64,000 nt of DNA, from the NCBI GenBank assembly GCA_003952965.2, contig CM025851.1, positions 8,225,647 to 8,289,646 on the forward strand, in the 5' to 3' direction. This document shows positions 1 to 12,270 of the stretch, piece by piece (the first letter of the stretch is position 1; every line of letters begins with the position of its first letter). A program made the translations under genes and the position numbers. The stretch is from Morella rubra (taxonomy: Eukaryota > Streptophyta > Magnoliopsida > Fagales > Myricaceae). The notes beneath the pieces are model-generated. The model did not search any database. It had not been told where the DNA came from and worked only from the letters and a program-made list of their open reading frames with translations.

Positions 1-518
1 ACATGTGATATGAATTTATTATTTGTCGAAAGAGAGATCATACTTTATGATAAATATTTGTCGTAACATAGATTGTCATAGATCATGAGAGTCAATACAG
101 GAAATTAAAATCACCATGAATGTGGTGGTTAAATTGGTCTTGAGTCAAGTCTAGTTGTACTTTTTGTGGGACTGTAATAATAATAATCTAACTTTTAGGT
201 TGGGACTAAGGCTCAACTCAAATCTTTTGCAGTGAGTGGAAGCTCTCATGACCAGGCCCATGGCAGAGTGGTAACATTGGACACAATCGTATTACTTGTT
301 TTAGTGGATTTCTAATTACAAGTCGGCGAGCAGAGTCATTTGGCATTTATATTGACCAATATAATGTTGTTACTCGAGAGAGTTTTCGTTATAATTCAGC
401 AGAGAAACTTGTAGCACGTAATAGAAAGGAGATGAAGGGCTACAATAAGAAATTCACACTTCAAAATGCAAAATGCAAAAACGCCGTATGCACAACTCCA
501 TTTATAAAAGTCGCTTCG
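1..518. other. Intergenic DNA 3' of the receptor kinase
   Basis: AT-rich sequence beyond the stop codon of the minus-strand receptor kinase. I see no convincing coding exon, RNA gene or repeat here. It probably includes the kinase 3' UTR next to base 519. Confidence 0.6.
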
Positions 519-2981
519 TTATCTTGGGCCTGATAGCCGAACATCTGACGCGGATACTCCACTGGAATAATCAATCAATCCTGACGAAGTAGCCTCCCCA
601 CTGCTCCATTTGAAGAAACTTGAGTGAGAACTAATTTGAGAGCAGATTGGCGGCATAGGTACAGCACAAAGCCCTTCAAGCATTTGGACTACTCTAGTCA
701 TCGGTGGCCTTAAATGCATTTCTTCCTGTATACACCACAATGCCACTTTGATTGCAATGGAAACCCTTTCATCTTTCTCATCCATCTCCAGCTTAGGATC
801 AAAGATTTCCTTCAGTTTTCCTTCTTCTAACGTCTTGGAGGCGAAAGATGGAAAGTAGGTTTTCTCCGAACTATATTTTGGATCATAATTCTTCCTCCCT
901 CCAATGATCTCAAGCAAGACCATGCCGTAGCTGTATACGTCGCTCTTCTCTGATATGGCATAGTTGGTGATCCATTCCGGTGCAAGGTATCCCCGGGTAC
1001 CTCTCAGCGTCGTGCAGACGAGGCTCTGTTCCCGGTTCATTAGCTTGGCCAAACCAAAATCAGAAACTTTGGCGATGTAATTATCATCAAGAAGAACATT
1101 TTCAGGTTTTATATCGCAGTGAACAATCTTCACGTCACACTCCTCGTGGAGATAAGCTAATCCCTTTGCAGTTCCCAACGCAATGTTGAATCTTGTATCC
1201 CAGTCCAGCAAGTGACTTCCTTCATTTTTCTTGAAGAGCCATTTATCTAAAGACCCTTTGCCCATGTACTCATAGACAAGAAGCCGGTGAGTCCCCTCAG
1301 CACAGAATCCTCTGAGCTTGACCAGATGGACATGATGGATACTCCCGATGATTGTCACTTCAGCTCTAAACTCTTTCTTCCCCTGCCCAATGGCCTCCAA
1401 TTTTTTCACAGCCAAGCGGGTACCATCTGGGAGCACACCAAGATAGACTGAGCCAAACCCACCAGCACCAATCTTTGTAGTGAAGTTTTTGGTTGCTTGA
1501 CTAAGGTCACTATAACTGAAACGAATAGGTGCCCCCGACAGGCTATTCAAGAAATTATCTTCTTCCAGGTTGTCTTGAGGAAAATCCAGAAACCCCTTCT
1601 TTTTGCGGTGATACCAGAATCCTACATAAAGTAGACCAAGAATAATCAATATGGTTGCAATAACAATGGTGACAATCGAAATAATGTGCTTCCTTTCCGC
1701 TCCGCTTGCATGACTTAGTCTGCCATCTCCGCCATTTGGGACCTTCATGTATGAAATATAACCTGGAGAACCTGCACTGGAGCGTTGCAGACTCCCTATC
1801 TCATCAAATAGAAAGCATCTCCCAGAAGCCCTTTCAAAGAACAACACAAGGCAAGAGCAGCTTGCCAGGCAAGCATCTTGGCAGGCATTTAGATTGGATT
1901 TCAAAAGGGGTTGAACAAATCCAAGTGCAAAATATGTAAGCTTCTCGCCAACAAATAAAAGCTCCACTGAACTTTTCGAACTGTTGCATGTCGACAGAGT
2001 CTGAGGTTTGCAATTAAATTCAGAGCTGAGAAGTGAAGGGCATTGGCACCAGTTATCAAAATAACACACATAATAAGGGTCACAAGGCTCTGGAATACTG
2101 CAGGAATTTTGTGGTATCTTAGTTGCCTCAGGTGTGACACTGTTTCCCTTCTGAAGGTTATAGAATGATATGGAGCCATCAGAGCCTAAAACAGCAGCCC
2201 ACAAGGCATTGGTACCATTATAGTCAGAGAAGAAAAATTGCATAAGTAAATGTCCGTTTTCATTATAAAAATCCCAGGAATTGGACACCAGAGAAACTGA
2301 ATGGACCTTGCCAGTGACATTGTTACTGCTTTTCCGGCTGTCATTTGATATGGACCAATAGAGTTGTGGGGTCTCATAACCAGCATACAAGACCATATCA
2401 CCTGATATGAATTCAAGATAATGAGACAAGTTATTGCGGTTTGGAAAACTTTTAAGCCTCATTCCTTCCTGGAACACCTGGCCAGGTAAAAGGGTATCAG
2501 TGGGATGGCTAAAACTCTGCCAAAGAATACTTTTATCCTTGGCAAGCAATACTAAGTTTCCAGAGTCCTGCAATTCCATGGATCCAACACTCTCTCCTGT
2601 TGTGTTCGTAGAAAAAGCCAACCCATTTCCGCGTTCCAAAAACACATCTCCATTTCTGTCAAAAACAAACTTGTCAAAATTGTTAACGAGTAAGCCTCTG
2701 TTAGCCGTCCAGACCACTTTGGAACTATCCAGGTGAATCACTACTAGCACAAACAATTCGACATCCAGGGCAGTGTAAAAGCCCAAAGCGAATACCGAGT
2801 TGTTGGATGACAGGAATAGGCCATTATTTGCGGCCCATTCACTATGAGACGCTTGGAATCCGGGATATATCTGACCAACATGTTGATCGTTGCTGGCGAT
2901 GCAGTTCTCAAACACAAGGAGGAGACATACACACAAAGTTCTGAATCGGAACAAACCCATTAATTTCTGGAACTGCAGCAA
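519..2981 (-). CDS. SD2-5: G-type lectin S-receptor-like Ser/Thr protein kinase, SD2-5 type
   Basis: A single uninterrupted frame of 820 residues, the usual length and intronless form of SD2-5-like receptor kinases. Seen in order: an N-terminal hydrophobic signal segment (about 8-29), a bulb-type mannose-binding lectin region (about 45-165, including WTANRG at 91 and LWQSFSHPTDTLLPGQ near 153), a Cys-rich EGF/PAN-like region (about 294-415), one transmembrane helix (about 432-456) followed by basic residues, and a kinase domain (about 500-775). Kinase hallmarks are the glycine loop GAGGFGSV near 505, catalytic Lys at about 526, HCDIKPEN at 621, DFG at 641 and GTRGYLAPEW at 661. The HCD motif, with Cys before the catalytic Asp, marks a non-RD kinase, a class often linked to immune perception. 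The protein should sit in the plasma membrane with the lectin part outside. The ligand cannot be read from sequence. All key residues are present, so it looks functional. Confidence 0.95.
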   Translation of the reverse strand: MLQFQKLMGLFRFRTLCVCLLLVFENCIASNDQHVGQIYPGFQASHSEWAANNGLFLSSNNSVFALGFYTALDVELFVLVVIHLDSSKVVWTANRGLLVNNFDKFVFDRNGDVFLERGNGLAFSTNTTGESVGSMELQDSGNLVLLAKDKSILWQSFSHPTDTLLPGQVFQEGMRLKSFPNRNNLSHYLEFISGDMVLYAGYETPQLYWSISNDSRKSSNNVTGKVHSVSLVSNSWDFYNENGHLLMQFFFSDYNGTNALWAAVLGSDGSISFYNLQKGNSVTPEATKIPQNSCSIPEPCDPYYVCYFDNWCQCPSLLSSEFNCKPQTLSTCNSSKSSVELLFVGEKLTYFALGFVQPLLKSNLNACQDACLASCSCLVLFFERASGRCFLFDEIGSLQRSSAGSPGYISYMKVPNGGDGRLSHASGAERKHIISIVTIVIATILIILGLLYVGFWYHRKKKGFLDFPQDNLEEDNFLNSLSGAPIRFSYSDLSQATKNFTTKIGAGGFGSVYLGVLPDGTRLAVKKLEAIGQGKKEFRAEVTIIGSIHHVHLVKLRGFCAEGTHRLLVYEYMGKGSLDKWLFKKNEGSHLLDWDTRFNIALGTAKGLAYLHEECDVKIVHCDIKPENVLLDDNYIAKVSDFGLAKLMNREQSLVCTTLRGTRGYLAPEWITNYAISEKSDVYSYGMVLLEIIGGRKNYDPKYSSEKTYFPSFASKTLEEGKLKEIFDPKLEMDEKDERVSIAIKVALWCIQEEMHLRPPMTRVVQMLEGLCAVPMPPICSQISSHSSFFKWSSGEATSSGLIDYSSGVSASDVRLSGPR

Positions 2982-3816
2982 TCCCCTGAGTTGGGCAAAT
3001 TAATCTCCAAATATCTGTCCAGAATTAGACATGCATAAAATAAATTGTAGTGCCTTTAGTGTTTGAAAAAAACGATCGAAAGAAACGAGAAAAAAAAAAT
3101 TGACGCATACGATATTCCTTTGAGAATGCCCATATCTGCCATATCATATGGCATGTGCCTTGCAAGAGGAGAAAATTACAGACCAAGTTTCAAGAATACA
3201 ATTATTCATTCAATGATTCAAGAGAACTAAAAGATAAAGATAAAGTTGAAGGGAAAATATCTAGAAAGTATTTAACGCAAAGAAAGCCCAATTAAAGCTT
3301 CCATTTCTGGTATTGAAGCTGGGGTAGGAAATAAGAAAGAATTCACATAGGGCAAGCATTTATATTGTGTATGTGGAGAGAAACAAAGATAGAAATAACG
3401 TATTTAAACAATGAAAGAACATATTCCTCGGTAATATAGACATTTTACATACGAGACAGTCCATTAATACAAGTTCTCAGTGTTGTAATTAACTGGGGCA
3501 CCAGGTAAGCAAGAAAATTCTGATGTTACCAAGCCCGTCTTACTTGAGTTAAGCAAAGCACAGTGAGGCAAGAAACGGCAATATATAAACTAGAATGAAG
3601 AAACGGATGGATCTCTAACCTTAAGGCTCAGAAATCAGAACCAGGCTTACGACATGTGTTTTGAGTAGCTATCACTGAAGAGAAAAGGAAAATGACTCTT
3701 GAGAGAAAGAGCAAAGGAGACATGACTGACTTCATTCCTTGATGAGGTTACAGAGGAAAACGGATTCACAGGGATGGCTTCTTGGCTGTTCTCCTGATTT
3801 TCACTGTAGATCGTCC

Positions 3817-3944
3817 AAGATGAATCTAAGGTGCTACTGCCTATCTGCAAGCTTGAGATAAAGAGAGACAGGGGGGGTCGAAGATGAATCTAAGGTGCTT
3901 CTGCCTATCTGCAAGCTTGAGATAAAGAGAGACGGGGAGAGAGA
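3817..3944. repeat. 64-bp tandem duplication, two copies
   Basis: Two adjacent near-identical units start with AAGATGAATCTAAGGTGCT at 3817 and 3881. They differ by a few bases and run into a (GA)n tract. The unit lies about 0.9 kb upstream of the minus-strand receptor-kinase start. No coding function is apparent. Confidence 0.85.
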
Positions 3945-6804
3945 GAGAGAGAGAGAGGGGGAGAGAGTTCAGAGTTGGCAGGTTGTCCTTTGCAACTTAA
4001 ATGCTTTCAGCTGCCTTTTTGATTTTTTTATGGTGCGAGCATAAGCAGGATGTTTCTTGTATCCTTGTCCCGACTTTTGCTTGAGAAGCTACCACATCCC
4101 TTGTAATTTCTATCGTTACCCTTGTGCGGGTCTTGTTTGATTAATTGCATTTGTGTGTGTATCTACACTCTCTCCTTTCATTGGAATCTATATTTTAAAA
4201 AGGGCCCATGGGTGCTCTTCCTTTTGGACATATGTGCACCGCCAACAGAAAATTTTCAGTAAAATAGTAATTTATTTGCCTAAAATAATTCGAATCAAAT
4301 TTAGAAATTTGCTTATTTATTTGTTTTATATTAAATAATCTTATCCATGTGCTTTTAAATCACTACTGGATCGCACAGAGTGAGAATATGTAATTCTAGT
4401 TATACTAAACTTACTGAAGATAGTGGGGTCATAATTACCTCATAATTGTCTGAAGATTGCGAGGACAACACCTTATTTCATCTTTCTCAGGTTTTGGTGA
4501 AATGATAAGGCTGTACGTATTCCAACCTTAGTTAAAATCTTTTATAGTGATAAAAATTAGCACAAATTAATTGATATATATATATAAGAAGAGAGTGTTC
4601 CGCGTGTTTGAAGTTTATCTTGATATTAAGCCTTTTAATGCAACTATACTGGAATAGATTCATTCGAACTAGATACATAAAGAGCGAAGTCGATTGCCCA
4701 TTGTAATTTGTAACTAAAAAATAACTTTTTTCTCAAATACAATTAGATGTGATTATTTAATAGAAGATTTTCAAACGGATATATATATTTTTTTTTAATT
4801 AAGTTGATATTTTTTTAAGTATAGAGAAAACAAAATACAAGTTTGGATGGTACGAATTACGAAAGAGTGCTCTTTAAGAGGATTGGGATAATCTTGCGCA
4901 ACAACGAGGAAAGAATGTAATATTATGTGAAGAAAAGAACAGACATGCAAAACCTGTAATTTATAGGTGTAGAAATGCAAAGGCTGACATCTTTTTGTCT
5001 ATGGTAAATGGACTTAGGAGTAATGTTCGCCGAGGATATTTCCTCTTCTCAAAACACGTGCGAATTCGAGGGGAGAGAATAGTCTATTTTACACAACTAA
5101 TCCAAGATCGTCGTTGGTGTGGTTTCCAAAATAGACTGCCCTGGTGCGGAAGTTATGTAATGTTATGTTAATGTCAATTATGTCACAGTATCGGGTACGA
5201 TACGTTGGTTCCCCATCTCGGCCTTCAATTAAGGTAACACCACCATAGGTTACTACTTAATAGGATTATAATTGATGGGCATATGAGTAATTTCACAAGA
5301 TAAGCCGATTCTATTTATTCGGTCAATCTGCTAAAGTTGGCTCAGAAGAAAACAAGTCCCTTAAGTTGAACCAAATGTGGTCCTTTCTCTATTTGGTTGG
5401 AGTGTGACGAATTGCATTGGACTAACTACCACAGACACTGCTTATTGATGGCGATGTTGTTGAACGGCCGTAAAAAAATAAAATAAAATTCCGACTGCTT
5501 TTTGGATAAAACGTATTTGCTCAAGAGCAAAATGCAGTCGCAAAACTGGTCATGCATCATGCAAATGTCATCATAGTCTCAGCAAAAAGCTGTGATCGTG
5601 TGGGTTGAAGATCTGTTTACCCTTTGCGAAACTAATAGCTAATCGATGATTACAAATAAGGTTTACATTTCGGTTGATTGGGCTCCTAATTATAATTCTA
5701 TTGCTTGAAGATCAGGAGATGAATGGGAGCTTCTTTTGAAATTTTTGTCAAGTATTGTTATTATATGCTCTATTAACCATATTTTTTAGAAAGCAAATCA
5801 AACTATGGATTTATTAGCAATGTTTGAAGCGGTTAGTAGTCAACACCAGTAATTGAGCTTAGGAGAGTTAACTCTGGAGTTACAAGGGCTTTTACATGTA
5901 GATCATCTTAGACTCTCTAATCTGAGATAAATGTAATCAGTTTGTTTTAATTTTAGTTTAGTTTGTTTGATGTTGTGTATGTTCTTGTTTGTTTTCTTGG
6001 TATTCTTTGGTCATTCTTTTAAATCTTTTGAGAGATTTTTTTTTTTTTCACTACTGTTTTTCTTTAAGATATCTGAGAAATTTTGAAGGTATTGTCCTCT
6101 ACCATAAGTAAATAAAAACAAAATTACTCTCATATGGCAAAGAAAAGAAGCTTCTTGTCTGATACAAGTTCAAACCACATGTCCATTATCGAGGGAAAAT
6201 AGACATGATTAAGAGGATTAAGTAGGATCATGGTTGAAACTGGGTCAGGCATCTTTGGAGCTGGGACGCATTCAACCAAAGAGAGCTTCAATTGCAATTA
6301 GAATTCATGTAATCATCGAATCGGAAAATAACCTTTTGCTAGCTGTTGTCAATTTGTGGTCGACTTGGGTCTCCCCTCCCAAGTCCCAATGTTAGTGTTC
6401 TTTTAGTATTTAAATAAAGATTCCCAACTGCTTCCATTAACAATACGTCTTTAATTGATCTGCGTCCAAACTGTTCGACAAATGAATCGTTAAAGAGGAC
6501 CGGCAACAAGCAGCGGTCAGATTCATGAACAGCGATAGGATCGGGAAAGGAAGATTGAAAATTCCTTATGGTTTGAACTAGTGCCGCGGTGGGTAATATC
6601 TGAAAAGTAGTGGGAGCCGTTGGGGAAGCAAAAAGCGAGGACAATCAGTGTGTATTGGAGCCAGATTGATTTGATTGTTGGTGCCACTAGAATGTCAATG
6701 CACTACAAATCAGTGTAATATTACCTGTCCTAGTTCGAAATTGGCTTTAAAATAAGCCGCATACTTCTCACATCCTTGTTCAAGGTTCTAAATTCCCTAC
6801 TGAG

Positions 6805-6993
6805 TTTTTTTTTTTTTTTGGCTGGGAAAATGTACTAATATGCATTAATCAAAGAGATATAACAGACAAAATATCAACTGGTAAACGGGTGGGCTCAACA
6901 ATGCCAGAAGCTTGGCTCAGAGCTGCCCAATTGGCCAGCGACTGGGCACGAGTATTATGAGTCCTAGATACCCATTTCAAAGTGGAAAATCGG
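6805..6993 (-). mobile_element. LINE 3'-end remnant (RNase H C-terminus plus poly(A))
   Basis: Read on the minus strand, 6993 to about 6830 translates without a break to a peptide containing THNTRAQSLANWAAL and ending near SLINAY. It resembles the C-terminal tail of the plant non-LTR-type RNase H (RVT_3-like) domain. It is followed by a 15-base poly(A), seen as T at 6805-6819 on the plus strand, as expected for a reverse-transcribed LINE 3' end. The rest of the element is missing or unrecognisable. I did not find a clear target-site duplication. The second LINE fragment at 46 kb ends with the same AGCC-poly(A) style. Confidence 0.6.
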
Positions 6994-8488
6994 CTCTGTT
7001 ATTGGATTCACAGATACTGTAAAATAGATAGAACATTGATTTTTGTATTGCTGTAAAAGTCATGTAACATAGAGTTTTTATTTGCTGTTCAGTTCATATT
7101 GCAGTTAAGTATAGGTGCTGTATAATCTGCTGAGTTTGTTTATTATACAGATTTTTACTTGTTGATTGACTGAAAATTAATTGAGCTATTTTTCTGTGAT
7201 GAGCAAGAAAGTATTGATTAATTTTTAAATATATATTCACCTCCTTGAAGTATATTTTGGGTCTAAAGCTTAGTTTCATCAAGGAAAAAAGAACTATTAA
7301 GTGAAAAAAAAAGGGACCATAGTTTCAAAATTGATGTGAAAATAAACCAGTTTGGCAGACTAAGGGTGCGTTTGCATACCAAAATTTTACACTTCTTAAA
7401 ATGTTAACACAATAAAAAATTACAATATAATCTCTCACTTTCTATCAAATCATTACTTTTTACTATAATAAATATTAAAAATCATCTCTCTCTTCACTGT
7501 CTAAGGTTTGCCTATCCAAACGATGATAAAGGGCAACAAGAGAGTACTTAAAAAGTATGGGACAGGTCGACTGTTCAATGTCACCTATCCAGCACCATGA
7601 TAAGGGGCAACAAGAGAGTCCCAAAACAAAGGAATTAAAGAGCACATTTTGCTACTGAAAAATACTATTGGATAGGGACGAAATCTGGAATTAATTATTG
7701 GGAAGTCAATTACATAAAAAAGATTATTTGAGTGCCAAAATGAATAGAACATAATAATAATAATAAAATATTCAAAATTTTATTCAAAAATGATAAAGAA
7801 TATACTGTTTTTTTAATGAGTTTTTGGAAGGTTAGGCCCCCTCCAGCCCTCTTGGCTTCGTGCCTGGCCCATTTGATATACTATATCATTCCATCAGGAA
7901 TGATACGTTTCATTATACAGGGGAAAAGAAGGACCAAAGGGATATGCAGCCCTTATCAAGTTTCAAACTTAGCTGTAACTTGCTGGTTTATCTTTCCACT
8001 AAAGCAGACGTTTACCTAACCATTCTATCTTTGATACAACCCAGAAGTTTTGATCACTTTTTTGACCCAATATTGATTGGAGTTTCGTGTCGAACAAAGC
8101 TTTGAATGAATTCCCAAGACATATATTTTCTTTTAAATATAAAAATAGATGTCTTGCGTTCAAAGCGGCATTGTTGACTGCTGCATTTTATGGAACAAAT
8201 AATTGGGGAAACGACCCTTTATATTAGTTGGGAAACAGGAACAAAGAAATTAGGTAAGGAAGCATTTGGGTAGCTGGATCACAATATGCAAATCATTCTG
8301 TTTTATAAATGCTGGTGAAATCACAACAAGAGTAGAGTGTCGTACTAGAAGTGAAGTCTTTTTGTTTTGTTTTTTTTAAATCATTTATTAAAAAAAAAAA
8401 AAAAAAAAGGGTATTCATTCATTCCACAGGCAGACATAGCCCCCCCCCCCCCCCCAAAAAAAACACCCTAAACAATGAGGCATATAAT

Positions 8489-9263
8489 TAGGGGTGCTTA
8501 TTTGCACCGGCGATGTTGGTTTTAATCGCTAAAACCGCCACCGTAACCAGCAAAGACGGTTATTGTGCCTTAACGGTGCGGTGGCGATGTCAAATATGTG
8601 ATTCCGTCAATTGCGGTGACGGTAACTGTTCTCGCCAAATCGTCACCTACACTACCAATAACCACTCTAGTTGAGATTTGAGATGATTATTGATTATGTG
8701 ACATACTTTTGTTAAGTTTTTGTTGGAATATGTTAGTTGGTTTATAGCACATTGTTAGATACTTTTGTTAGACTTTAGTCTTTATATTTGAATATGATAT
8801 TATGTTGGACTTTTGGACAACTTATTATATTTGTTATGATTATCAATGATTATGATATTATGTTTGAATAGGTTATGATATTTGTCCATTTGATATAATT
8901 ATCGATTATGATATTACGTTGAAAATTTAAACAGGTTATGATATTTGAATGATTATATTTGTTGCTTATATATAGGCATCAAATGGTCTTAATGGTCCAA
9001 AAAATTCCAAGAAAAACAACCCAAAACATTAAAAAAATGAAAAGCAAAAAAAAAAGCCCTTTTTTTTTTGTCCAACAGTTATACGGTTTAGTTATACGGT
9101 TTAAGCGGTTACCATATAACCGTTACCGTTAATACCGCCACTGGCAAGGGCAGTTATTCTGCCTTAACGGTGCGGTGACGATGTTAATTATGTGATTCCG
9201 TCAATTACGGTGACGTAACGGTTTTCACCAAACCGTCATCTACATTATCATTAAGCACCCCTA
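8489..9263. mobile_element. Non-autonomous hAT-like transposon with 8-bp TSD
   Basis: The 775-bp element begins TAGGGGTGCTTA and ends with the exact inverted copy TAAGCACCCCTA. It is flanked on both sides by the 8-bp direct repeat CATATAAT (8481-8488 and 9264-9271). An 8-bp target duplication with TAGGG-type termini is the hallmark of the hAT superfamily. There is no transposase frame, so it is non-autonomous. Inside, a GC-richer segment of roughly 120-150 bp is present near both ends in the same orientation (about 8530-8655 and 9130-9245, sharing GCCTTAACGGTGCGGTG), separated by an AT-rich centre. The intact duplication and termini suggest fairly recent insertion. Confidence 0.9.
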
Positions 9264-9271
9264 CATATAAT

Positions 9272-12270
9272 TACAATTAAAAAAGGCGGGTCTTTAGTTT
9301 GGGTCATGCGGGGAATAAATCCTACACAGACATCAATACATTTTGTACAAACTTCAATAATTTTTTCATACAAATCATAATATATTTTTTTAAAAAAAAA
9401 AATCTAACAAAATTTCTCTCTCCATATTTTTTCACTTAACTCTAATATTTTTTTTATTAAACAATTATATTAAATCATCGCTCTCTACGTATTTTTACAA
9501 ACTTCAATAAAAATTAAATATTTTTAAAACTTTTCAACAGACTTTACAAAAAAATCTATAAAACTATAATTTACATAAATATTCAAAATTCTATCAAAAA
9601 TCTTAAAAAAATATTAGAATTTTTTATAAAATGAATATCGCGGTCATTTGAGGCATGATCCGCTTGGATCCAATCAGCCAAAATTTTGACAAGGGGTCTT
9701 GCGCTATGCACTACGCGCGGTTTTGGTGGCCACCCAGGCTTCTAAAGTTTGTCATACAATATGTTTTTGGCCTCTTTCTCTTTTGCTTTATGAATCGAGA
9801 AAGGAGCATATAACTGCATAACAGAGGTAGCTGTAAAGGCAGCGTAATAAATTACGCAAACCAAATCCTTTGAAGAATTTAGCAACATCAAGACCCACTA
9901 CTTCTAGATAAAGGAAGACTTGGGAGAGAGAATCATGTGACCTGATAAATGAGTTGTAATCACCCATTAATATGGAGACAGAGACTATATAGACTCAAAA
10001 AGTGCAGTATCGAACAGTCAAACTTGACAAACTGATCAAATCCTTCGTAATTGAGATTTTCTCTAAATTTCCTAATTGAATTGAAGTGCTACAATTTAGA
10101 GAGAGAAATGATAATATTATGTATAATTTATATTATCTGAAAATTAATACGGATAATATTAAATGTTGTAAATCTGTTATGTCTATCTCTCGATAAAATT
10201 AGACCTGATAATATTATGCATAAATATTTTTTATAATGAAAATAAATTATTTGATGAAAGAGAATATTTTATAGTGATTATATTAGGTTAAAATTTTGGC
10301 TAACAAACACTATAATATATTTGTATGTATAATTTTTATATATTTGTATTTGTATGTTTTATATATTTGTATGTAAAACACTGTCAATTACTTAATTATT
10401 GTAAACATAAAAACGCTGCCCCTAGAAAACGTCTCATGTGAAGAAACCAGTCATTTTCGCAGGTCTTCGCAGTCCAATTTAGTAGTTGGCCGACGACACG
10501 ACGCCCAACTAGTAAGTGACCGACAACTCACAGTTACAATTTTTAGTTACGAGAATGACTCATTAAGTCCGCAGTCCGCATCGTAGTTGTCGGTGACTGT
10601 ACGGGGCTCGTCAAGGCCACACAATTAAAAGTCCGTACCATCTCGTCCATTTTCGGAATACTAAAAAGAGAGATCTTACAGCCCATGGATGGACCGGGCA
10701 GGCCCATACGGGAGGCATGCCATTGCTTTCGGAGTGTGGAACCCTCAACCCATGTTCGGCCTGGAGTGATTCGGGGCTTTGTAGTCGGCCCGGTTTTGGC
10801 TCTCTCAGAGATATACAAGTCCGAGCCAACTTTTCTATTTTTTTTTCCCCTTAAATTTGATCATTGTATTTGTCCATCCTTTCACTTGGAAAACAACTTT
10901 GAAGTTCATGCGAGTGCCCTCTTGGGCTTGGACTCGTTTGTAGAATGCAACTTCAAAAGTAAAGTAGAGTTTTTTTACTCAAAATTTTGCCTAAATTGTT
11001 AATATTTTTTTAGGGGCTTTGGTGCGCCCTTGTTTACAACTTGACGTTGGAAATACATTTTTCTAACGATCGTCTATAACTTTTTGTTGTTGTTTTTTCT
11101 AACCACCTTGATATTTTTGAAATAATAAAAAATAATTAAAAAGTGCAGACCAAATATGTAACACGAAAAAAAAAAAACACTTATTTTAAGATGTCCTACA
11201 AATTGAAACACATTGAAGCAAAAGAAATATAGACCTTTATAAGACATTTAAATGGAGAAGCAAAGAATATTTGATAATATTTTACTGAAATTAAGACCTT
11301 TAATACGGGTATGAATGTTTCCTATATATCCCTAGAACCAAGTTACTCAGGTATGGTACGGATATGGACCACCGCTACCGAACAGTCGTGTTTTCTAGCA
11401 AGCTAGACACGACTGAGAAGTGATAAGTGTGGGTAGGCCGAGCAGTGACACGGCGTCCGCTTCGCTTGTGGACATGGTGGTTAAAACTGTAAAACACAAA
11501 TGAACCGCGGCGACGGCCGTGAACCGTCACGTTCGGATCCCACGCTGTGTTCCAATTCAGTTAAGAAAGCGTTATCCGAATCATTTCAGGTACATGCGAC
11601 AGGTGGCCCTCCTTTTCCACGTGAGTTGAGCGTGATCAAAGGAGGGCCACTATCCCCCACGCTTCTTCGTAAGAGCGTGCACAAACAAAATCTCAAATTT
11701 CCCAGTGGCCTTTTTTTGTATCGTTCATCACCAATTATAATCAGAGAGATCACAAAAATGGTTCACTTGCACGCGCCTCGTAAGGCGGATGGGATTCTTT
11801 TCCAAAGTCAAAAGTGCACATCGATGGACCACAAGGCGAGATTGGGATTAATCAAAATCCTTCTTAATATCCACACAGAGCATACGACACGTGTTCGCAT
11901 CAGGAGTGCCACTCGAAACAAAAGCCGTTATTACGAGGCAAAATCAGCTTCAACGGACCAATACCCGTCTTTTGATTGGACAGTTTTTAAAATGTTCCTT
12001 CATCTTGGAAAGATCTACCAAAATCACTGTGCCTTCGAGGTAACTCTATCACGCCTCCTTGTATTACGTGACGGTTTGAGAGGGAGAGAGAAGGAGATGC
12101 TATCTAACACACTCCCAACGGTTTTTGTAACCCGCTTCTTACCACACACACACAAGCACAGGAACGAAGAGAGGGGTTTTAAAGAGAGGGAGAGAGATAG
12201 CGAGAGTGAGAGTGAGAGAATTGGTTTGGTGTGGTGTTGGTTCGTGAGAGTGTTTGTTTTGCAGGTGAAA
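9272..12270. other. Intergenic region and MBD promoter / 5' leader
   Basis: No confident gene. 9272-11300 is AT-rich with no recognisable coding motif. From about 11300 the composition becomes more balanced. The last few hundred bases, ending in a (GA)-rich stretch (about 12180-12222) before the MBD start at 12271, look like promoter and 5' UTR. A frame open from 11500 runs into the MBD first exon (see findings). Confidence 0.55.
11383..11415. other. Short perfect-arm hairpin
   Basis: CAGTCGTG at 11383-11390 pairs with CACGACTG at 11408-11415, and an inner TCTAG/CTAGA pair gives about 13 paired bases around a CAAG loop with a small bulge. It lies about 0.9 kb upstream of the MBD start. It could be a chance palindrome or a cis element. 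No function is assigned. Confidence 0.5.

Larger units (their letters stand above)
2982..8480. other. Long AT-rich intergenic region
   Basis: No convincing gene in about 5.5 kb. The part nearest 2982 should contain the receptor-kinase promoter. The region holds a 64-bp tandem duplication, a (GA)n run near 3933-3958, a LINE 3' remnant (listed separately), a short duplicated stretch at about 7515-7615 (a GGGCAACAAGAGAGT motif occurring twice), and homopolymers at about 8391-8408 (A) and 8440-8455 (C). Open frames are short and show no family motif. Confidence 0.6.

Noticed and set aside
1901..2932. Extra frames inside the receptor-kinase gene
   Set aside because: They overlap the 820-residue lectin receptor kinase in other frames and are shadows.
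6339..6644. 101-codon minus-strand frame near the LINE remnant
   Set aside because: It has no ATG start at its 5' end and no clear similarity to LINE proteins, so it was not merged with the element.
10543..11002. Overlapping open frames on both strands
   Set aside because: No family motif, no splice partners, and frames compete on both strands. Most likely chance.
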